From Gossypium raimondii (taxonomy: Eukaryota > Streptophyta > Magnoliopsida > Malvales > Malvaceae): 64,000 nucleotides of DNA. The stretch is taken from NCBI RefSeq assembly GCF_025698545.1, contig NC_068576.1, forward strand, positions 50,750,390-50,814,389, written 5' to 3'. Positions 23,089-34,883 of the stretch are shown here, piece after piece (within the stretch, counting starts at the first letter, position 1; each line of letters opens with the position of its first letter). The notes beneath the pieces were generated by a model. The model was not told the origin of the DNA. It was given only the letters and a program-made list of their open reading frames with translations, and ran no database searches. The position numbers and the translations under genes are program-made.

Positions 23089-23215
23089 GAGTTGCAATGT
23101 GATAGGCTTCTAAGGTGATGATTTCATCTCGATACTATAGATGAAATGTGTGGGTCTCCAAACGCTATCGTATATCAAATATAGCTTAAAACTATTACAA
23201 TGTCTAACACAAACT

Positions 23216-24667
23216 CAAATAAAAAAACGTGTCATTATGTTTCTCTTTCTAAAATCAACCTATTTCTTTAAATATCCAAATAAAATCCTATCTAAAATGT
23301 TAAATATTTTGTAAAATTGACATATTCCTAAAATTTACCCTTACTTAATTAGTGTTGACATTTTTAAAATTGTCACTATAATTGACTTTTATGCGCTGAA
23401 ATTTAATAATTAATTGCCATCCGAAACCACAAGGAATGGGTCTTTAGTTTTAATATATTTACTAGGAATATCATCACGTTTTAATTATTTTTATTATATA
23501 TATTTTTATAACTGATTAATTTGTTATTAGATATATATAAATTTAAACAAAAGAAATATAAATATGGTTTAATCTTTTATTCAAATAAAATATCCATGTT
23601 AAAATTCTTTAAAGCAAATATCGTGGGCAAAAGTCCAAAAAACCTATTATAGCTTAAAAGAGTGATGATTGAAATGGCTGGTCTTCAATATTAATATTAT
23701 GCGTTGGGAAAGTGAAATTTCGTTGAGAAATGCCATACAAAATCAATAGTGACTGATTCGGAGAAATTTACATCTAATAATGGATTGGGTCGGCCTAAAT
23801 TCCATCTAAAATTTTAGATTTGTTTTTCGGTCCACATTAAAAATATTAATTTTGAGTATCATTCACTTGGTTCGTATTAATTTTTTTTATTATCTTTTAT
23901 ATAAAAATAAATATTAAAAATATAATATTAGAAATACATTAAAGCAGATGTTTTCCAACAAATTGAAAATACACACTAAGATAATTATAACTTACGAAGT
24001 AAATGTTTTTAAAGTAGTAACAAAATTAATAATAAAACAAGAGTTATACATCCAAACAATAACAAAATAGTAACAATATAATAGCGGAATGACAATAAAA
24101 TAACAACAAATGACGGCCAAACAATAGAAAAGAAAGTATAGACTGATTTGGACCGAACAAGGACCAAAAAATCCTACCCGAGGCTCAAACCATTTAGAAA
24201 ATATGTCTTATTTTTTGTTCAAGTCCATTTTTTATCTATATTTTTATTCAAACTCTCCAATTTTTCAAACAGACTTTCAAACATGAACGAATGAACTAGC
24301 CTATATGATCAGGTCCAGACAAATACCTATACTAAATTACTTTAATTCAATAATTTTATCCACAAACTTTTAAATAAACTCAACATAGTTTTTTTCCCGT
24401 ACTTTCAAATAAATGAAATAGTACTTAATTGTTATAACTTGATAATATCACATTTCATAACGATAATGATAAAAAAAATACTAAATTTCACAACTAATTT
24501 TTTTAACACTAATTTCATTATAATTTCTTATTATATTTGTTCTTTTTGATATAATACTTAGAACTACTTATAGCCCCTCCTCAACCCTTAAATAGGAGGA
24601 TAATATGTTTTAGCGCACTCGAACCTACGTCATTCTGCACTGACAATAATACCGATACAAATCAAAC
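23216..24667. other. intergenic repeat-like sequence
   Basis: AT-rich sequence with no gene. Around 24130-24310 there are degenerate stretches (GGACCGAACAAGGACC, CTATATGATCAGGTCC) resembling decayed dispersed repeats, but no boundaries could be set. Confidence 0.4.
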
Positions 24668-24670
24668 TAA

Positions 24671-25270
24671 GGGTCTGTTTGATTGACGGAATTGATTTTC
24701 CGGAAAATCATTTCCAACTTTTCCAGCGTTTGATTGGCGGAAAACATTTTCCATTTGGAAAATAAACTCCAAAACAAGGGAAAATGGGTTACATTTTAGG
24801 GAAAATGTCTTACCCTTTCAATTCCCGTAAGACATTTTTCGTGCTCTCCTCTCTATCGCCTCCTTCATTCCTTCCTTCATTTCCGTAGAAAATCGCTTCA
24901 TTTATCGATTTTCCAAGAATTTGTTTTTAATTATTCAATACTTGTTTTTTAACACAATTACAAATAATTTATTTGATATTAGTTTTTTCAATTTATAACG
25001 ATTAATATTGTAGCTTAATAATTGAGTATTATTATAAATAAATCATTGCAATATATGTAAAAATAATTTAAAATATAAAATTTATTAATATATATTAATA
25101 TATGTAAAACAACTTTTCCGAAAAATATTTTCAAAAATCTGCCAGAGAAAATATTTTACATGATTCAATCAAACACCGTAAAATATTTTCCAATAAATCA
25201 TTTTACGTAAAAGTAAAACATTTTCCGTAAATCATTTTACTAAAAATATTTTACGGCAATCAAATGACCC
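24671..25270. mobile_element. PIF/Harbinger-like MITE, TSD TAA
   Basis: A 600 bp non-coding element. The left end GGGTCTGTTTGATTG pairs with the right end read in reverse, GGGTCATTTGATTG. It is flanked by TAA at 24668-24670 and 25271-25273. Both subterminal regions are full of GGAAAA/TTTTCC and AAAATATTTT motifs in opposite orientations. The 3-bp TWA duplication and GGG start are typical of Tourist/Harbinger MITEs. A hAT origin is less likely because no 8-bp duplication is seen. Confidence 0.65.
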
Positions 25271-25273
25271 TAA

Positions 25274-25648
25274 AACTCAATCGACATCTCACAACTAAAC
25301 ATAGAGTTTAAACTGTTAATTTATTAAAATTTAAGATTGTAATAATTCTTTATTTTGAATATAATTTTTCAGTCATTTCAGTAATATTGATTTTAAAAAA
25401 TTACAATAATTATTTTAAAATTTTTGAATTACTTTTTTCCATAAAAAAATAATTCAGTTGAGTTCTTACAAATCTTCTAACTATTCTACAATTACTTGCT
25501 TAATAAACTATGAATCTATATAACATGTTGTAGCAAAGGAGAAAAAAGAAAAAGAGAATGAAAAGTTGACTTAGAGTTTTGTTTGTTGTTATGAGATTTT
25601 ATTAAAATGAAGAAAGTAGTACGTCTAGTTACAGCCATCAGCAGTACA
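25274..25648. other. intergenic spacer
   Basis: A short AT-rich stretch between the MITE and the MULE. No gene or repeat boundary was recognised. Confidence 0.5.
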
Positions 25649-25657
25649 TGTTTTAGT

Positions 25658-26788
25658 AGAGTCTTTTATTAAAATATTACAAAAAAATAAAAAAAATACT
25701 AAAATAATATAAACTTTTTTTATTTACTAAAATAATACAAAAAAAAGCAGTTAAAAAAAATACCTAAAGGAAGGCCAGCCACATGCGGCACCAATTGTTC
25801 GTGTTTTGGCCATTTGTTCGTATTTTTTTTCTAGATTTTATTACTTTTAAAAAATATACTATTTTTTTATTTTACATTATTTTAGTACATTATATTTGAA
25901 ATGTATTAATTTAGTGTGTTTTTTAAATAAATTAAAAAAATCCTTATTTCGGCCCTTTGTTCATATTTTTTCCCAATTTTATTACTTTCAATAAAATTAT
26001 ATTATTTTCGTATTTTATTATTTTAATTTATTTTAGTACATCATGTTTGAAATGTATTAATTTACTGTGTTTTTAAATAAATTTAAAAAACTTAAAAACC
26101 CTTAAAAATACGAACAAATGGTCGTAATAAGGGTTTTTAAATTTATTTAAAAACACAGTAAATTAATACATTTCAAACATAATGTACTAAAATAATGTAA
26201 AATAATAAAATTAGAAAATAGTATATTTTTAAAAGTAATAAACTCGGAAAAAATATGAACAAAGGGTCAAATAAGGGTTTTTACAAAAATAATATAAAAA
26301 TTTAAAATTACCAAAATGTTATAATTTTTTATTTACCAAAAATATATAATTTTTTATTTACCAAAATATAACAAAAAACAAAAAAACAGAAAAATAACTC
26401 TGACTGATTTGACAACTCTCTCAGGACAAGGAACATCACATGGCGGCACCAAACAAGGGAACCTCATTGGCGGCACCAAACAAGGGTTCCCATTGGCATG
26501 CACCAAACAAGGGTTCCTGTTGGCGCACCACTTGTGTTATAAACACGAACTCATCCCAAATTAAACAAGAAAATCAAGAAAAGAAAAGAAAGAAGAGGTG
26601 GTTCGGAAAAAGAGAAAAGAGAGAAAGAGAAGAGAAAATTAGGTATTTTTTAAAAATAATTGATTATGTTATTGTTATTGTTTTGTATAATTTGTATTTT
26701 TTTGTTTTAGTTTAGTTATTAAGATTAAAATCAATAAAACTCAAATTAATAGTTTTAGTTAGGTTTTTATTATCAAAATATTACAAAA
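25658..26788. repeat. left terminal inverted repeat of the 5.6-kb MULE
   Basis: It pairs with 30011-31251 in reverse. It includes a GGCGGCACCAAACAAGGG module repeated three times at 26443-26522 (once as GGCATGCACCAAACAAGGG), which produces a spurious AAPNKG-repeat open frame. Its inner end again carries TTTTTATTATCAAAATATTAC, a direct copy of the element's own terminus. Confidence 0.8.
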
Positions 26789-26801
26789 AATAAAATTTTA
26801 T

Positions 26802-26803
<2 letters not shown>

Positions 26804-26841
<38 letters not shown>
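26804..26841. repeat. (ATT)n microsatellite
   Basis: About 12 ATT units just inside the left inverted repeat of the MULE. Confidence 0.95.
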
Positions 26842-26842
<1 letters not shown>

Positions 26843-27189
26843 GATGTTACTTAGTATTATTGTTAGTAAAAATTAGTATTATTTTTGTAGTTAGTTATTA
26901 ATAATTTTAGTTAGTATTATTTTGTATATAAAATTATTAATATTATTATTATGTTAGTTATTAGGATTAGTGGTTAAATGGCTTTCATGTACAAAATTGA
27001 ATATTGAAACATTAATTTTTTTATTTAAGTTATTTATTATCCGTATGAGATGTTTTACGAGATTTTGTTTATTTTTGATGATTAAATATTGAAGATGGAT
27101 GCTAAGTTTTTGTATGTGTTTATTTCGACGAGTCATCTTGACAACAAGTGTTGGATGTGTATTTGAATGTCGAGAACAAATAGCAATGA

Positions 27190-29702
27190 GATTTAATAGA
27201 AATGTCTCGCTTGATGAAATGAAGGCAAGAATTAATGCAAGAATTTTAAGACGCTAGGGAGAAGGATAGTAAAATTTTCTACAAGTTTCCGGTTCGACAA
27301 ATCCAACCAAATTCGTCGAAATGGAAATTGCGACATTTACGAAGACGTTGAGACAATGGTCGATCTCTCGTGGGAACGGAGTGACAAGAATGCACCGATT
27401 CACTTATTTGTCGAAGTTAGTCGGTATGGAGCAAAATGCATCTGATGAAGAAGACGGGGCTGAAGAACCGCGGATGGTGGCTCCAATATCATACGTTGAT
27501 AGTGAATCAACTATGGGTGGGATCGATATCGACCTGAATATTACACCCGATGTTGATATGGTTGGTGGTAAAGAAGAATGTGGTTGCGAAGAAGAAGGTG
27601 GTGGCGATCATTGGGATGAAGAGGTCGATAGTGACGGTGATCCCGATGTGGATGATGTACCTGATGATATCGACGATGAAGACATTAACGCTTCTTCGAT
27701 CGGGGAGCAGATGCGGCATATTTTGATACACAATAATCCTGGGCCACACATGTCGCTCATAGACCCCGACGCAGTGTATGTAGCTGAGTTCCCAGAGTAC
27801 CCTGAAATAGTTCATCGTCACGGGCTGGCCGTAACACCTGATGATGAGGAGTTATTCATAGGCTAGAGATTCAGCTGTAAAGAAGAGTGCGTATATGCCA
27901 TCAAACGGTACATCATGAATATATCAGTTGATTATAAAGTCACAGTGTCTACTCCGACAATATATGTTGGGGAGTGTTGGAAGGCAGCGGAAGGCTGCAA
28001 TTGGCGGGTACGAGCTGCATTCATTAAAAGTTCTCAGATGTGGGAGATACGAAAATTTGTTGGTCCTCATACATGCACATCAACACGTATGACAGAAGAT
28101 CATGGAAAACTTGATTCAAAAACAATCTGTACGTGTATCATGCCAATGGTGCGTGACATGCCGACCATTAAAGTTTGATCGATTGCGAAATGCAAGCACG
28201 ATTCCAGTATCGAGTCTCATATCGGAAGGCATGGATTGCTAAACAGATGGCGATGGAGCAACTGTATGGAGATTACGATTCATCGATAACGAGCTTCAAG
28301 GTTGGATAGTCGCTATGCGGGAGTATGTACCATGGACCGTGATTGAGTTGCGACAAGGCCATATTACGGCCGGATGACCGATTCCGCAAGGCAAAAAGGA
28401 TTTTCCATCGGATGTTCGGACGTTCGATCCATGTGTGCGGCATTTCCCACCGCAAGCCACTTGTGCGTGGATTGACCGGCCGTATGGAAAATATACACGA
28501 TCCTACTTCTTGCGCTTGCTCAAGACTAAGCAATGAACGTGCTCCGATAGCATATGCTATCGTAGATAAAGAGAACATGGAGTCTTGGGAATTCTTCCTC
28601 ACAAACCTGCGAGGTATGTTATTAACAACGATAACATTTGCATCATCTCCGATAGAGGAAGGGTTTAATTGCAAAGAATCAGCGCTCCGGCAGCCGTGGA
28701 GATCCGCTTCTTGCATCCGTCACATTGCGGCTAACTTCCACAAAGATTGCAAGAATGCAGACTGGAAGAGACAAGTCGTGGCAATGGGTAAATGATAACC
28801 TTATATTTTCAATATAAGTTGTAATGTTTCATGTTATGGAGTTACTAGAACTTATTTTTCTTAATACGTATGCAGCGTACGAGTTAGAGCCACATATGTT
28901 CCAGCAAAAAATGATCCGACTTGAGAGTGACATGGAGGGGCAGACAAACACATCTTTTCGACAATGGTTGGGCACAATGGAGTCGTGGCAATGGGTTCAA
29001 AGTTTTGACGAGGGCTTTCGTTATGGCCAAATGACCACAAACTTAGTCGAGGGATCAACGCTGTTTTGTTAAAAACACATCATCTTTCGATTGCATCTGT
29101 ATTTTCTGCTACTTTCTACAGGCTAGCTACTTTGATACCAAGAATGATTCAGCAGCAAGTCGACCAGATTGAGGCGGGACACGTGTTTGTCGAACATGTC
29201 AGGGATACAATGGTCGCAAACCGTCGGTTGGCGAGGTCAATGAATGTAGAAATATATTCACAACGTCTGGAAACATTTCGAGTTACTGAGAGCATCAGTC
29301 GTCGACCTGGTATACCAACTAGGTCCTACGGAGTTGATCTCCGGAACCGACGGTCAGCGAAAAGTGTAGGTTCAAACACTTCATTATCCCCGTGCGCATG
29401 TCGTGGCAGCGTGTGCTAAAGTTAACGTCAATGTTGAACAATATGTCGATGATGTGTACACGCTGGAGCGCACATTGCGTGTCTGGGAAAATGAGTTCCC
29501 CGTATTGCCTGACCTATCAACGTGGGAGGTGCCTTTGACGACTTTCGAGCTTCTCCCAGACAGAGGGCTGCGGAGGAATCCGAGAGGTCGTCCGCAGTCA
29601 AGCAGAATCCGTAATGAAATGGACATCAGGGAGAAGTCTGACGGAAAGCGTTGTGGAATATGCAGGTTAAGTGGTCATAGTCGGAATAAATGCCCTAACT
29701 GA
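27190..29702 (+). pseudogene. decayed MURA/MuDR-type transposase
   Basis: Segments of a MULE transposase follow one another in three frames. RFNRNVSLDEMKARINARI lies near 27190. An acidic N-terminal region (27321-27866) contains MVAPISYVDSEST and the acidic DDVPDDIDDEDIN. The MuDR DNA-binding-type domain (27867-28178) contains YVGECWKAAEGCNWRVRAAF and MWEIRKFVGPHTC. A broken catalytic domain (28200-29070) includes IVDKENMESWEFFLTNLR and ADLESDMEGQTNTSFRQWLG-like sequence. A C-terminal part (29066-29702) includes GHVFVEHVRDTMVANRRLA and a zinc knuckle CGICRLSGHSRNKC. At least four frame changes and stops disable it. Confidence 0.85.
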
Positions 29703-30010
29703 AACTTTCATGTTGGATAGTCGTCCGGATCGGGTCGTAATTGACCTAATATTGTAAAATTTTTATGTGTGATGATAAAAAACTATACAAATGATTATGA
29801 TTACATTGTATCCAAATTAAGTTATAAAATAGTATATGGCGTTTGGAATTATTAATATTATATCGAAAATGGAGGCATATAACCTTAAATTAAGCTTTAA
29901 TATAATGCAACTTTAAAATAATTATATTGGTAAAAAGAAATTGAACAATAACCATGGCCCGGCATGATGCAGATCCCATGGCACATGTTTGTACATTAAC
30001 ACGCTTGTAT

Positions 30011-31251
30011 TTTTTGTAATATTTTGATAATAAAACCCTAACTAAAACTATTAATTTGAGTTTTATTGATTTTAATCTTAATAACTAAACTAAAACAAAA
30101 AAATACAAATTATACAAAACAATAACAACAAAATAATCAATTATTTTTAAAAATAACTTATTTTTCTTCTCTCTCTCTTTTTCTTTTTTTTTTCCGCAAG
30201 ACCTCTTCTTTCTTTTTTTTTTTCTTATTTTTCTTGTTTCAATTTGGATGAGTTCATGTTTATAACACGAGTGGTGCATACAGGAACCCTTGTTTGGTGC
30301 CGCCAACAGGTTCCTTGTTTGGTGCCGCCAATGTTGTTCCCTTGTCCTGTGGAGTTGTCAAATCACCCAGTTTTTTTGTTTTTGTTTTTTTGATATATTT
30401 TGGTAAATAAAAAAATTATATATATTTTGGTAAATAAAAAATTTATAACATTTTGGTAATTTTAATTTTTTATATTATTTTGTAAAACCCCAAAATAAGG
30501 GTTTTTTAAAATTTATTTAAAAACACAGTAAATTAATACATTTCAAATATAATGTACTAAAATAATATAAAATAATAAAATTAGAAAATAGTATTTTTTT
30601 GAAGTAATAAATTGGGAAAAATACGAACAAAGGGTCGAAATAAGGGTTTTTAAAATTTATTTAAAAATACAGTAAATTAATACATTTTAAACATAATGTA
30701 CTAAAATAATGTAAAATAATAAAATTAGAAAATAGTATATTTTTTAAAGTAATAAACTCTAGGGAAAAAATACAAACAAAAGGCCAAATAAGGGTTCTTT
30801 TAAAATTTATTTAAAAATACGGTCAATTAATACATTTCAAACATGATGTACTAAAATAATATAAAATAATAAAATACAAAATAATATATTTTTATTGAAA
30901 GTAATAAAATTCGGGAAAAAAATACGAACAAATGGCCGAAATAATGATTTTTTAATTTATTTAAAAAGCACACTAAATTAATACATTTCAAATATAATGT
31001 ACTAAAATAATAAAAAATAAAAAAAATAGTATAGTTTTTAAAAGTAATAAAATCCAGGAAAAAATACGAATAAAGGGCCAAAACACGAATAATTGGTGCC
31101 GCCTCTGCCACAGGCACCGAAGGTGCCACCTGTGGCAAGCCCTCGTTCAGGTATGTTTTTTTTTTAAACTGTTTTTTTTTTGTATTATTTTGATAAATAA
31201 AAAAATTATATTATTTTGATTTTTTTTTTGTAATATTTTGATAAAAGACCC
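30011..31251. repeat. right terminal inverted repeat of the 5.6-kb MULE
   Basis: Reverse-complement partner of 25658-26788. It holds the same CGGCACCAAACAAGG modules on the opposite strand near 30290-30330. From 30480 to 31060 a ~140 bp unit (AATAAGGGTTTTTAAATTTA followed by a TAAATTAATACATTT block) is repeated about four times. The left arm has fewer copies, which accounts for the length difference. Confidence 0.8.
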
Positions 31252-31260
31252 TGTTTTAGT

Positions 31261-31984
31261 ACGAAAGCGAGAACTTGCCAACTATTGACTTCTCTACAAA
31301 CATACACAATTTTCACATTTCTAAGCAACCCAATATAATTTATCAATAGATTTAAATGTTGCAGCAAATCTCCAAGGACAAAACACCATGAAACTTTTTA
31401 AAGCATGCGTAACCTTTATTTTATGAATTTAAAAATAAATGGCATTAAAATATAAAAAAAAAGTAAAAAGTTTGTAGCCTCAATAAAAATAAGAGTCGAC
31501 TTAAAAAACATAAAGATGAAAATACAATAAATTAGTTTAGTTTTAACTATATGAGAAATCATAAAATTGGGTAGACAATAAAAGGAAAATATAAATAATT
31601 AGATGAATCTTTTCATCTTAAAAGCTTTAGAAGAGTTTATCCTTAGATCTGTCTGGTCAAGAGAGCTTCAATCTTAGACTTTAAATATGGTCCATAGAAT
31701 CAAGATCTAGAAGGTTTCGGTCATCATCTGTTTTGTCAAGTTTCATGGGGCTGAAACATTATCCTCCTCTAATGCAATTGTGAGTATTCACAAATTTTCA
31801 GCCGAAGATATTTGTTATCCCATTACTAATGCCTTGAAATCTCCTTAAAAGGATACAAAGTTTTTCACTTCTTCCCTTTTTTTTTTTTTTTGGTTGTTGA
31901 ATAAGAAAGTGCCTAACATGCCTCAGCTAGAGCTAATATGGGATATCCGACCAACACCCACACCATCAATTAACAACTCCCCGC
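31261..31984. other. intergenic spacer
   Basis: AT-rich sequence without recognisable genes or clear repeat ends. Confidence 0.45.
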
Positions 31985-32345
31985 TAATGGCGTATCCAGC
32001 AGCTGCAGAGCAAACGATCGCATCTTGAAATGTTTCGCCACAAAATCCACTATCTTGTTCACTTCCCTGCAGCGCATGTTGGATCTCTACAGTCCACTAC
32101 CGACCAAGCATCTGTTGCACTGAGTTTCATAGATTCCGCAAACAATTCTCCTCTGGTGTACTGCTCTGTAGCTGGTTAATGGCCTCCAAACTATCACACT
32201 CTAGCTCCACAAGCCGATACCCTTGTTGCCAAGTCAAGTGAAGCCCCTCAGCCACCGCCTACAACTCTGCCTGCAAAATTGAACAGAGACCATTATTCCT
32301 CCCAAATCTTACTCTCCAACTCCCCCACTCATCCCGATCAATGTC
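31985..32345 (-). pseudogene. RNase H-domain relic of a LINE-type retroelement
   Basis: Minus-strand translation gives ILQAEL-stop-AVAEGLHLTW, then YRLVELECDSLEAINQLQ. After a frame change it gives REVNKIVDFVAKHF. These correspond to the AELxA, ExDS and RExNxxAD blocks of the RVT_3 RNase H domain found in plant non-LTR retroelements and related proteins. A stop codon and a frameshift disable it, and no reverse transcriptase was found next to it. Confidence 0.65.
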
Positions 32346-34880
32346 TTTCACTTTGATCATTAATTAATGGAGTTTTCCTATTTTGGGGGAGCCAACTACC
32401 ATTCTTACCCCACTTCATGCTTCTACTATAATCCAATTTCTTTTACTTGAAAATGAAGCACAGTGTAGAAATGGTGGGGATCTTTGCAAAAAGAAATGGT
32501 GGCTAAAATAATGTTCGGAACTGTGGTTACAGTTTTAATCACAAAATTAAAAGTGTTAAAACATAAAGATGCATGCCAAAATTGATTACACAATTCAACC
32601 CTAGTCTACGTTGCTCAGAGTAATAATCTACTATCTTTCTTATAGTATAACAAATGATTTAAGTTTTAACATTGGTTTAACTCTTACTAATTTAGCGACA
32701 TTATCGTTGTATAAAGATTAGATCACTCTCTCACTAAGTTTTCTCCTTGAAAATTTAGTTTTGCAATACAAGAGACTCTCCTGATTGCTTACAAAAATAA
32801 TGCACACATAAAACGTTCCTAACTTAGAACAAATTTGTGTTCTATCAATCTCTTGGTCTCTCTTAGTTTCTTTAATCTAGGCAAAACTTAAATTTATATA
32901 CCACTTAAGCTCAGTTTATATAAGAGTCATAATCTAATCACTTTATATAAAGTAAAGCTAAAAATCAACAAAAGATGATAACTTCATAAGAATTTTGATG
33001 TAATCCAATGTCTTCACATATAGGAAGTGATTTTACTTTTCTGCAAGTAATTAAACTTGATCCAAAAGAACCAAACTTCAAATCTTGAATTTCAACTCAA
33101 TTAGTCTTCATGTTTTGGACTCTAACTAGTTTAAATATCTTCAAATAGATAACTCAATATTTAATTTGTCAACTCTAAAATAGACAATAAAATATTGCTT
33201 GAAATTGTGGCCACTGTTTTAATCACGAATCTAAAAAAAATTTTTTGCCTTCGAATATATGTCAACACACCTAAATTGTGTAAATCCTTTTTAACAAAGT
33301 TGATGATAAAATTAAATGTTTAGATAATAAACGATTCTGTTTGATTGAGTGTTGAAGATTAAAATAGTACAAATATATAATCGAAGTGAAAAAAAATCAT
33401 TATACATTTATCCATTTATTTTAAGATAATTGGTTATATATAAAATAATTGTTTTGATAGGATAATGAAAGAAAAGGTGAATTTGATAGAAGATTGACTC
33501 TCCGCAAAAGTAAAATAAAGAACTACTCTCTTTTTTCTTTTAGTTAAAAGGAAGGAATACAATTAATTATTGATAAACAAAATTACTATTGATCGAAACT
33601 GATTGAAGATTATGAGAATGAGGACAAATTGAAGAAGATGGAAATCATTTAAATATTTTGTAATATTATTAATATTTATTTTTGAATTAGGATTTTAATT
33701 CGTTTTAGGAAGTTAGATTGTTTTGTTTGTATAAATATAATTTAATTTTAATTATTTTAATTTATCAATCATATAATGCAATGAAATGATCTAATCACAT
33801 CTTATAATCACTTTGTAAATTAAATATAAATGTATTATATAGTATTTATTTTGATTCTATCATTTTTATAATTGTAGATGTGTGGGATCAACAATGAGGA
33901 GATATAATGAGAAAGAAGTGGAGTTTATGAAATTTGGTTCATCCTATCTGGTGGAGAGCCGGAGAATACAGAGAGTGGAAGTATTAGTGGTGAGAGTACG
34001 ATGGTAGAATGTAGGCTATGATGTTGAAGAGTCCATCCATGCTTTATCATCGTAGGGGTTATTTATAGGCAAAGTCTCGTGTTAGGTGACATTATCATGG
34101 CGGATTCGCTGTCAGACCATTATTGTGGGATGCATGGGGAGGATGTCCGTGATTGGAGGAAGATGTCTGTGATGGGACTTGTTGCCATTCCATCTAAATC
34201 ATGGGACGGAGTAATTAAGCCCACGTGAGATTCGGTGGCCTAAAGAATCACGTTATTAACAAGAGATTGGATGCTTGGGAGGGCGAATGGCGGTATCCTT
34301 CCGAAAAGCAAGTGGCTAGTTTCTTTGAGCCAATACAGTCTATCTAATCAGATAATCAAATTAGGGGGCAAAGCTTCTGATGACCACCCGATCTGTAGTG
34401 AGTGGAGGGCGCTTCTCAAGTGGCCTATCATGCTACCACGTGTCTCAAGTTGGTAGAGGTCCAACAATAGTGTTATCAGTAGGTCCAGATTGTTGTCACC
34501 AGTAAAGTGATCACGTGAAATTTTTTACTTTTTATTCGATCATACGATTAGGACCACGAAAAAGTCTATGTTAACTAAGTTCAATTAATAATAAATTTAC
34601 ATATCAACTAATTCTTAACTCTTAAATTGTAAAAATAGAAGAATCAAATTATATATAAAATTAAAATCAGGGGATTGAATCCTAAATTTCATTATAGTAA
34701 AGAGACTAAAAAATCATAATTAGACCAAATGCACTAGAACGATCAAGGTTGGAGGGTTTAAAGTTATACATAGAATTTCAAATTTCTTGTTTTCTCCAAC
34801 ACTTGCTAATCAAACTTGTTTCCCTATTGTTCTCCCTGCAATACAAATAATTTACATGGAAAAATCCCTAGTAAATTCTA
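32346..34880. other. 2.5-kb intergenic region, no gene recognised
   Basis: AT-rich to about 33880. A block from 33880 to 34520 has more balanced base composition (GGGGTTATTTATAGGCAAAG near 34057) and could be the relic of a retroelement leader, but no domain is visible. The phrase GTTTTAATCAC recurs at about 32530 and 33213, hinting at a diverged duplication. Confidence 0.4.
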
Positions 34881-34883
34881 ATC

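Larger units (their letters stand above)
15105..23215. mobile_element. ~1-kb foldback element, split by two LTR-type insertions
   Basis: When the insertions at 15324-19158 and 19837-23093 are removed, the remaining ~1.0 kb is an almost complete inverted repeat centred on GAATTC at 19430-19435. The left arm is about 15105-15323 plus 19154-19432, and the right arm about 19433-19836 plus 23094-23215. Paired landmarks are GACAATGTGATAGTTTTAAG with CTTAAAACTATTACAATGTC, GTTGCAATGTGATAGGCTTC with its left-arm partner, and GAGACCATAATCATA on both sides. No transposase is present. The outer ends and target duplication are not sharply defined, so coordinates are approximate. Confidence 0.75.
25658..31251. 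mobile_element. 5.6-kb MULE with long TIRs, 9-bp TSD TGTTTTAGT
   Basis: Identical 9-bp duplications TGTTTTAGT lie at 25649-25657 and 31252-31260. The ends are GTCTTTTATTAAAATATTAC on the left and, reversed, GTCTTTTATCAAAATATTAC on the right. The inverted repeats exceed 1.1 kb on each side. The interior carries a decayed MURA-type transposase on the plus strand. It must once have been an autonomous-type element, but the frame is now broken in several places. Confidence 0.88.

Noticed and set aside
26440-26715. 91-residue open frame with AAPNKG repeats
   Set aside because: It lies within the MULE terminal inverted repeat, its mirror copy is at 30085-30306, and it lacks protein similarity.
34271-34456. 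61-residue plus-strand open frame near 34.3 kb
   Set aside because: No start context or family similarity; the surrounding block is more likely retroelement relic.
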